Shown piece after piece: positions 59,396 to 64,000 of a DNA stretch of 64,000 bases. The stretch comes from Chitinophaga sp. CF118. GTDB taxonomy: Bacteria; Bacteroidota; Bacteroidia; Chitinophagales; Chitinophagaceae. Below the pieces are notes generated by a model that had not been told where the DNA came from, made no database searches, and saw only the letters and a list, made by a program, of their open reading frames with translations. The DNA lies in assembly GCF_900112615.1 (NCBI RefSeq), contig NZ_FOMK01000010.1, positions 62,001-126,000 of the forward strand. Direction: 5' to 3'. Every line of letters begins with the position of its first letter. Positions within the stretch are counted from its first letter, which is position 1. The position numbers were made by a program, and so were the translations under genes.

Positions 59396-59908
59396 TTATT
59401 CTACCGGCATCTTTACTTTAAATGTAAATTTCTTCTGGGTCAGATAACTGAAGCCTACTACGAATATCGTCGTCAGTATTTTAGCGATGGTAGGATAAAT
59501 ATGGAACTGTTCTACAAACAGTTTCATAAACCCGTAGTTGAGGCATATGCAAATGCCTACCAGCATAAAATAACGCATCAGTTGTACGCGGCCACGAAGA
59601 TTAGAATCGGAGAATACAATGTATTTGCTTAGAAGAAAACCTGTTGGGAAAGTGATTGCCAGGGACATGAACAATGCCGCAATATGGGCACTGATAGTAA
59701 GAAATGGAAGATATACGGTCCTTTGGTGTAAAACGAAATTATAACAAATAAAGTACAAGAATATATCCATTGCAGTATTGCCGCCCCCGCAAGCCAGGTA
59801 GCGGAACGTTTGCAGCGGCATAAGTTTGGCGAACGGACGGTAAAAGAAGTCGATCACCATTAAAATTAACGTTCTCATATCAAAAATGTACAATAACAAA
59901 ACTAGCAA
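59396..59908 (-). CDS. GtrA-family membrane protein
   Basis: A 170-residue integral membrane protein with four transmembrane helices. GtrA-type features are FRYLACGGGNTAMDIFLYFICYN, FPTGFLLSKYIVFSDSNLRG and the C-terminal SYLTQKKFTF block. Members flip lipid-linked sugars or accompany glycosyltransferases in cell-surface polysaccharide assembly. ATG 59878 (MRTLILM...) is an alternative start. It lies 30 bp downstream of accC on the same strand, which looks like chance co-orientation. Confidence 0.82.
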   Translation of the reverse strand: MLVLLLYIFDMRTLILMVIDFFYRPFAKLMPLQTFRYLACGGGNTAMDIFLYFICYNFVLHQRTVYLPFLTISAHIAALFMSLAITFPTGFLLSKYIVFSDSNLRGRVQLMRYFMLVGICICLNYGFMKLFVEQFHIYPTIAKILTTIFVVGFSYLTQKKFTFKVKMPVE

Positions 59909-59938
59909 GTTTTAACGTTACTACATCGCGCTTTAGAA

Positions 59939-61423
59939 TTATCTTAACATTTTCCTGGTTTTCCATTTCTCAGGTTGTTGATTAACAGGTACTTGCCTGG
60001 CCTTGCGTTGTTCTTTTTGCCATATCTCTACAGCAAGCAGTGCTGCTGCGCGTGCCTCATCCGGAACAGGTTGCTGTAAAGCCTCCGGAGTAAAGTACTT
60101 CCCAATAAAATTTGTATCAAACTTTCCTGTGATAAATGCAGGTTGTTGTAAAGCCCAGCGGCCAAAAGGTAAAGTGGTACGGATGCCCTTTATCTGGTAT
60201 TCATCAATAGCCCGCAGTAGCCTTTCCCTGGCCTCTTCCCGGGTAGCTCCCCATGCTATCAGCTTGGAAATCATAGGGTCGTAATAGATAGGGATATCCA
60301 TTCCGGATTCATAACCATCATCCACACGTATCCCATATCCCTGAGGGCGGATATATGTAGTTAATGTACCAGTATCCGGCAGAAAGTTATTTGCAGGGTC
60401 TTCTGCACAGATGCGGAGTTCTATTGCACTGCCATTAATGGATAAGCTCTGCTGGTTAAAGGATAACTGTTCTCCCCGTGCCACCCGGATCTGCTCTTTT
60501 ACAAGATCCAATCCGGTGATCATTTCGGTAACAGGATGTTCCACCTGCAACCGGGTATTCATCTCCAGGAAATAGAATTGCAGTTGTTCATCTACCAGGA
60601 ATTCTACAGTGCCAGCCCCGTAATATTTACAGGCACGGGCTACGTCCAGCGCACATTTCCCCATTGCTGCACGGATTTCCGGTGTAAGGCAGGAGGAAGG
60701 CGCCTCTTCTATTAGTTTCTGGTGTCTGCGCTGTATAGAGCATTCACGTTCAAAGAGATATACATAATTCCCATGTTGGTCGCCTAAAATCTGGATCTCA
60801 ATATGGCGTGGTGCAGTAACATACTTTTCTATAAATACTGCATCATCTCCAAAAGCACTCATGGCTTCACTTTTAGCCAGGCGGATCTGTTCTCCCAGTT
60901 CTTCCAGAACATTCACCACCCGCATTCCTTTACCACCACCACCTGCAGATGCCTTGATCAGGATAGGAAATCCTGTCGTTTTTACAACTTCGGTTGCCTC
61001 TTCCAGGCTACGCAGAGGTGTTTCTGTGCCTGGAACCATGGGTACTCCAAATTTTTGAGCAGCTTGTTTGGCAGCCAGTTTACTTCCCATCATATCTATA
61101 GAAGCTGCACTGGGCCCTATAAAAGTGAATCCTGCCTCCGTTACTGCTTGTGCAAAACGGGCATTTTCACTCAGGAAGCCGTAGCCGGGGTGAATGGCAT
61201 CGGCACCGGTTTGCCGTGCAGCAGCTATAATTTTGTCTCCGAGAAGGTATGATTGACTTGAAGGAGGAGGGCCTATACATATAGCCTCATCCGCATATTG
61301 CACAAAAGGCATGGTGCGGTCTGCCTCTGAATAAACAGCTACTGTTTTGATGCCCATTTCCCTGGCTGATCTCATGATCCTCAAAGCTATTTCACCGCGG
61401 TTAGCTACCAGTATTTTTTTCAT
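59939..61423 (-). CDS. accC: Biotin carboxylase (acetyl-CoA carboxylase type)
   Basis: Carboxylates biotin on a carrier protein with ATP and bicarbonate. The 494 residues start MKKILVANRGEIALRIMRSAREMG and contain IHPGYGFLSENARFA, the ATP-grasp glycine loop KASAGGGGKGMRVV, the FIEKYV and FLEMNTRLQVEHPVTEMITG active-site blocks, and RICAEDPANNFLP. The tail is about 45 residues longer than E. coli AccC. No accB or carboxyltransferase gene is adjacent, so it could serve acetyl-CoA or another acyl-CoA carboxylase. Confidence 0.85.
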   Translation of the reverse strand: MKKILVANRGEIALRIMRSAREMGIKTVAVYSEADRTMPFVQYADEAICIGPPPSSQSYLLGDKIIAAARQTGADAIHPGYGFLSENARFAQAVTEAGFTFIGPSAASIDMMGSKLAAKQAAQKFGVPMVPGTETPLRSLEEATEVVKTTGFPILIKASAGGGGKGMRVVNVLEELGEQIRLAKSEAMSAFGDDAVFIEKYVTAPRHIEIQILGDQHGNYVYLFERECSIQRRHQKLIEEAPSSCLTPEIRAAMGKCALDVARACKYYGAGTVEFLVDEQLQFYFLEMNTRLQVEHPVTEMITGLDLVKEQIRVARGEQLSFNQQSLSINGSAIELRICAEDPANNFLPDTGTLTTYIRPQGYGIRVDDGYESGMDIPIYYDPMISKLIAWGATREEARERLLRAIDEYQIKGIRTTLPFGRWALQQPAFITGKFDTNFIGKYFTPEALQQPVPDEARAAALLAVEIWQKEQRKARQVPVNQQPEKWKTRKMLR

Positions 61424-61465
61424 GAGAGCGAATATAACGGAAAAAACAACTTACACGCTATTCAC

Positions 61466-61473
61466 TATCTTTG
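61466..61473 (+). promoter_or_regulatory. -7 box of the ccm operon, nearly leaderless
   Basis: TATCTTTG is a full TAnnTTTG match. The usual start, 6-7 bp downstream, falls at about 61480, next to ATG 61481. No TTTG lies at the normal distance. Confidence 0.45.
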
Positions 61474-61480
61474 CGCCAAC

Positions 61481-62146
61481 ATGAAATCCACCGTATTACA
61501 ACAAACCATAACACTTGTAAAAAAGGATATACTACTGGAATTGCGTCAGAAATACGCTTTTTATGGGATCCTGTTATATATTGTATCTACCGTGTTTGTA
61601 ATTAATCTGATGATTGGCAAACCGGATGAGAAAATATGGAATGCCCTGTTCTGGGTGGTGCAATTGTTCGTATCTGTTAATGCCATTGCGAAAAGTTTCA
61701 TGCAGGAAAACAGGGGACGGCTGCTCTATTTCTATTCCCTGGTACATCCCCGGAGTTTTATAGCCGCCAAGCTGATATATAATATATTGCTGATGTCTAT
61801 CATGAGCCTCATTGCTCTGATATGTTGTATAACTTTCCTGGGTAATCCGATCATTAATATATGGTACTTCATCGGAGTGATCATGCTGGGAGGAATCAGT
61901 TTATCGCTTTTGTTCACAATGCTGGCGGCTATAGCAGCACAGGCAAATCAAAATGCAGCCCTGATGGCTATTATGGGATTTCCTATTATGCTCCCGTTAC
62001 TGATGATCTTATCGAGTGTAGCCAAATCTTCCTTTATTATTGTTTATCAACCCGGATTGCCGAAATTATTCCTGATGTTGGGCAGTATGGATGTATTGAT
62101 CATTGCCCTTTCTATGGTTTTATTTCCTTTCCTGTGGAAGGATTAG
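61481..62146 (+). CDS. ccmB: Heme exporter membrane protein CcmB
   Basis: A 221-residue permease with six transmembrane helices, part of the CcmAB(C) system for cytochrome c maturation. Typical pieces are TLVKKDILLELRQKYAFYGILLYIVSTVFV at the start, FWVVQLFVSVNAIAKSFMQENRGRLLYFY, and the PIMLPLLMILSS segment near residue 165-180. ccmA is not in view. ccmC follows after 88 bp. Confidence 0.9.
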   Translation: MKSTVLQQTITLVKKDILLELRQKYAFYGILLYIVSTVFVINLMIGKPDEKIWNALFWVVQLFVSVNAIAKSFMQENRGRLLYFYSLVHPRSFIAAKLIYNILLMSIMSLIALICCITFLGNPIINIWYFIGVIMLGGISLSLLFTMLAAIAAQANQNAALMAIMGFPIMLPLLMILSSVAKSSFIIVYQPGLPKLFLMLGSMDVLIIALSMVLFPFLWKD

Positions 62147-62234
62147 GATCAAGTAGCGGTATTACACTCAGGTTTCAGAATTTTGAGATTAGTAATAAAA
62201 CCTGTAGGTTTGCCCCCAATATAGCTGGTTAAAA

Positions 62235-62897
62235 ATGGCAAAGCATTGGTGGAAAGCTTTAGCGGTATTAATTCTAACATACACGATTATAGCCGGATTT
62301 ACGCATAAAATACCGATTATCGGTACCAACGGACAATCTTCCCGCGGACTCTACTTCCATGTGCCCATGTGGATTTGCATGTATACGATGTTCACCATTT
62401 CTGTAGTTAATTCTTTACGCTTTCTTGCCGGATATGATCTCCGTAAGGATGCGCTGGCCAGTGCGGCAGGCGGTGTAGGAGTGTTTTATGGTGTACTGGG
62501 GTTTGCTACGGGTACATTATGGGCTACTTACACATGGGGAAGCACTTTTACCAGTGACCCCAAGCAGATGTTAACCGCTGTGGCATTATTGATTTATATG
62601 GCTTACCTGGTATTGCGGATGTCTATATCTGATATTGACAAACGTGCCAGGATCTCGGCAGTATTTAATATTTTTGCATTCGCTTTGTTGATCCCTCTGA
62701 CATATATTATTCCGCGTATGGTAGATTCATTGCATCCCGGTAGTGCTTCTACACCCGGTTTTGCATCTAAAGACACGGATAATAATATGAAAATGGTGTT
62801 ATATCCTGCGTTTCTGGGTTGGACGTTGCTGAGTGTCTGGATATATACGCTCGTTGTACGCTACAAAAAGTTAGAGCTAAAAAATATTTTTAAATGA
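62235..62897 (+). CDS. ccmC: Heme-handling cytochrome c biogenesis protein CcmC
   Basis: A 220-residue membrane protein with six helices. The tryptophan-rich heme-binding loop has WATYTWGSTFTSDPKQ, corresponding to the WGxxW-type periplasmic motif of CcmC (the second W is replaced). HVPMWICMYTMF supplies one of the axial-type histidines. Its stop overlaps the next start by four bases. Confidence 0.9.
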   Translation: MAKHWWKALAVLILTYTIIAGFTHKIPIIGTNGQSSRGLYFHVPMWICMYTMFTISVVNSLRFLAGYDLRKDALASAAGGVGVFYGVLGFATGTLWATYTWGSTFTSDPKQMLTAVALLIYMAYLVLRMSISDIDKRARISAVFNIFAFALLIPLTYIIPRMVDSLHPGSASTPGFASKDTDNNMKMVLYPAFLGWTLLSVWIYTLVVRYKKLELKNIFK

Positions 62898-63136
62898 TCA
62901 ACAAGGTGTTTTCTTTCTGCTGCACATTCATGCTGTTATTGGTTTCTTTATTCGCTAATGCGCAGCAACAGGACACAGAAAGTGGGCCCGTAAATGAATT
63001 TTTCCGCAGCAATGATAAGATTTATGTTATAGTAGGTGTGCTGCTGATCATCTTTATAGGGATTGTAATATTTTTGATTTCGCTGGAGCGTAAGATCAGT
63101 AAGCTGGAGCGGCGGGATCACCCGGACAGAAAATAA
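62894..63136 (+). CDS. CcmD-like small membrane protein
   Basis: An 80-residue protein with a signal-like N-terminal segment (to about residue 23, SLFANAQ) and one transmembrane helix at about 43-63 (IYVIVGVLLIIFIGIVIFLI), then a basic tail with RKISKLERR. Size, layout and coupling to ccmC fit the CcmD role of stabilising CcmC and releasing holo-CcmE. It is longer than Proteobacterial CcmD. Assignment rests mainly on context. Confidence 0.75.
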   Translation: MINKVFSFCCTFMLLLVSLFANAQQQDTESGPVNEFFRSNDKIYVIVGVLLIIFIGIVIFLISLERKISKLERRDHPDRK

Positions 63137-63174
63137 AGTCCAACTACATATATATTACCAAAACAATTTCACTT

Positions 63175-64000
63175 ATGGCGCAGGAACAAAATTACGACTT
63201 CTTTCAGAGCGTAGAAAGGAGTTTTGACAAAGCCGCACAATTCACGAAATGGGAAAAAGGCATTCTTGAACAGATCAAAGCCTGTAATGCTGTTTATCGC
63301 ATGAAATTCCCCGTACGGGTAGGAGATACCATTGAGGTAATTGAAGCCTACCGTGTACAACACTCTCACCACAAACTCCCATGTAAAGGGGGGATCCGCT
63401 TCAGTGAAGCCGTAAACCAGGATGAAGTGATGGCACTTGCTGCCCTCATGACCTACAAATGCGCCATTGTAAATGTGCCTTTTGGAGGAGCTAAGGGTGG
63501 GATTAAGATCAATCCACGTGACTACACTCCGTTCCAGTTGGAAAACATTACCCGTCGTTATACAGCAGAACTGGTAAAGAAAAACTTTATCGGCCCTGGT
63601 ATAGACGTTCCGGCACCCGACTACGGAACCGGCGAAAGAGAAATGAGCTGGATCCTGGATACTTATATGAGCTTACGTCCCGGTGAAATAGATGGATATG
63701 GTTGTGTAACCGGTAAGCCAGTTTCCCAGGGTGGTGTACGCGGTCGTAAGGAAGCGACAGGCCTGGGTGTATTCTACGGACTGCAGGAACTTTGCAACAT
63801 CAAGGACGACATGAAGAAAATCGGCCTTGAACCAGGTATTCTGGGCAAAAAAGTGATCGTACAGGGCATGGGTAATGTAGGTTACCACGCCGCTAAGTAT
63901 TTTCATGAGGCAGGTGCTGTGATAGTAGGTTTAATTGAGTGGGATGGCGCCATCTATAATGAAAAGGGAATGGATCCTGATAAAGTATTGAAACACAGGA
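63175..64000 (+). CDS. Glutamate dehydrogenase (Glu/Leu/Phe/Val dehydrogenase family), 3' truncated by window
   Basis: Interconverts glutamate with 2-oxoglutarate and ammonia. The frame is open from ATG 63175 to the window end (275 codons). The N-terminal blocks are clear: YDFFQSVERSFDKAAQF, VQHSHHKLPCKGGIRFSE (substrate region), MTYKCAIVNVPFGGAKGGI with the catalytic lysine, and GVYG/DYGTGEREMSWILD, followed by the nucleotide-binding part (VIVQGMGNVGYHAAKY). The gene begins 38 bp after the ccm operon and may be independent. NAD or NADP preference cannot be told from this portion. Confidence 0.9.
   Translation, partial: MAQEQNYDFFQSVERSFDKAAQFTKWEKGILEQIKACNAVYRMKFPVRVGDTIEVIEAYRVQHSHHKLPCKGGIRFSEAVNQDEVMALAALMTYKCAIVNVPFGGAKGGIKINPRDYTPFQLENITRRYTAELVKKNFIGPGIDVPAPDYGTGEREMSWILDTYMSLRPGEIDGYGCVTGKPVSQGGVRGRKEATGLGVFYGLQELCNIKDDMKKIGLEPGILGKKVIVQGMGNVGYHAAKYFHEAGAVIVGLIEWDGAIYNEKGMDPDKVLKHR

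Noticed and set aside
60803..61252. 149-residue plus-strand frame inside accC
   Set aside because: Antisense to the ATP-grasp region of biotin carboxylase.
1..64000. CRISPR arrays, transposases, integrases, attachment sites
   Set aside because: None seen; no spaced direct repeats of CRISPR size and no recombinase motifs in the translated frames.

Overview
The window looks like chromosomal DNA of a Bacteroidota bacterium, most likely Chitinophagaceae and Chitinophaga-like. The grounds are a SusC/SusD pair, TonB-dependent receptors with a Bacteroidota-type TonB transducer, standalone LytTR and small HTH regulators, promoter elements of the TTTG / TAnnTTTG type, and the absence of obvious Shine-Dalgarno sequences. 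The species is inferred from family resemblance only. I saw no tRNA, rRNA, CRISPR array, transposase or prophage.

Layout. 1-2.8 kb: end of a LacI-type regulator, a pair of inverted operators, then galK-galT (Leloir pathway). 2.8-6.6 kb: a TonB-dependent receptor on the minus strand, a long spacer with a consensus promoter, a palindrome and a 53-codon ORF ending in five cysteines, a strong terminator, then a TonB energy transducer. 6.7-9.3 kb: PEP carboxylase. 9.5-15.4 kb: a complete urease operon ureABC-EFGD followed by a probable nickel permease. 15.4-19.1 kb: the oxidative pentose phosphate operon gnd-zwf-pgl. 19.4-24.4 kb: a membrane-anchored glutamate-synthase-like flavoprotein, a secreted GH20 hexosaminidase and a universal stress protein. 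24.5-27.9 kb: MprF with an AcvB/VirJ-like hydrolase. 27.9-30.7 kb: a sparse stretch with three small orphan regulators (HTH, LytTR, LuxR) and long AT-rich spacers. 30.9-35.6 kb: an orphan SusC/SusD pair. 35.6-43.1 kb: siderophore-interacting flavoprotein with an AraC regulator, a sigma-region-2-like/TM/TPR fusion, a 135-bp foldback element, and glycerate kinase-mannonate dehydratase-MarR. 43.3-50.4 kb: two secreted amidohydrolase-family proteins, a flavin-binding stress protein, tyrS and a secreted unknown. 50.4-56.4 kb: a nucleotide-sugar operon (aminotransferase, ugd, uxs, rfbB, rfbC, rfbD). 56.5-61.4 kb: Kdo transferase, a conserved Pro-rich protein, thymidine kinase, GtrA-like protein, biotin carboxylase. 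61.5-64 kb: ccmB-ccmC-ccmD and the start of a glutamate dehydrogenase cut by the window end.

Most of the window is ordinary core metabolism in compact operons. The observations most worth a second look are the poly-cysteine leader-like ORF with its palindrome-overlapped promoter (5.07-5.66 kb), the sigma-like/TM/TPR fusion (37.9-38.9 kb), the 135-bp foldback element (39.2 kb), the MprF-AcvB pair, the amidohydrolase modules that lack metal ligands, TTAAC direct-repeat arrays near the LytTR gene, and terminators at three loci sharing one stem sequence.
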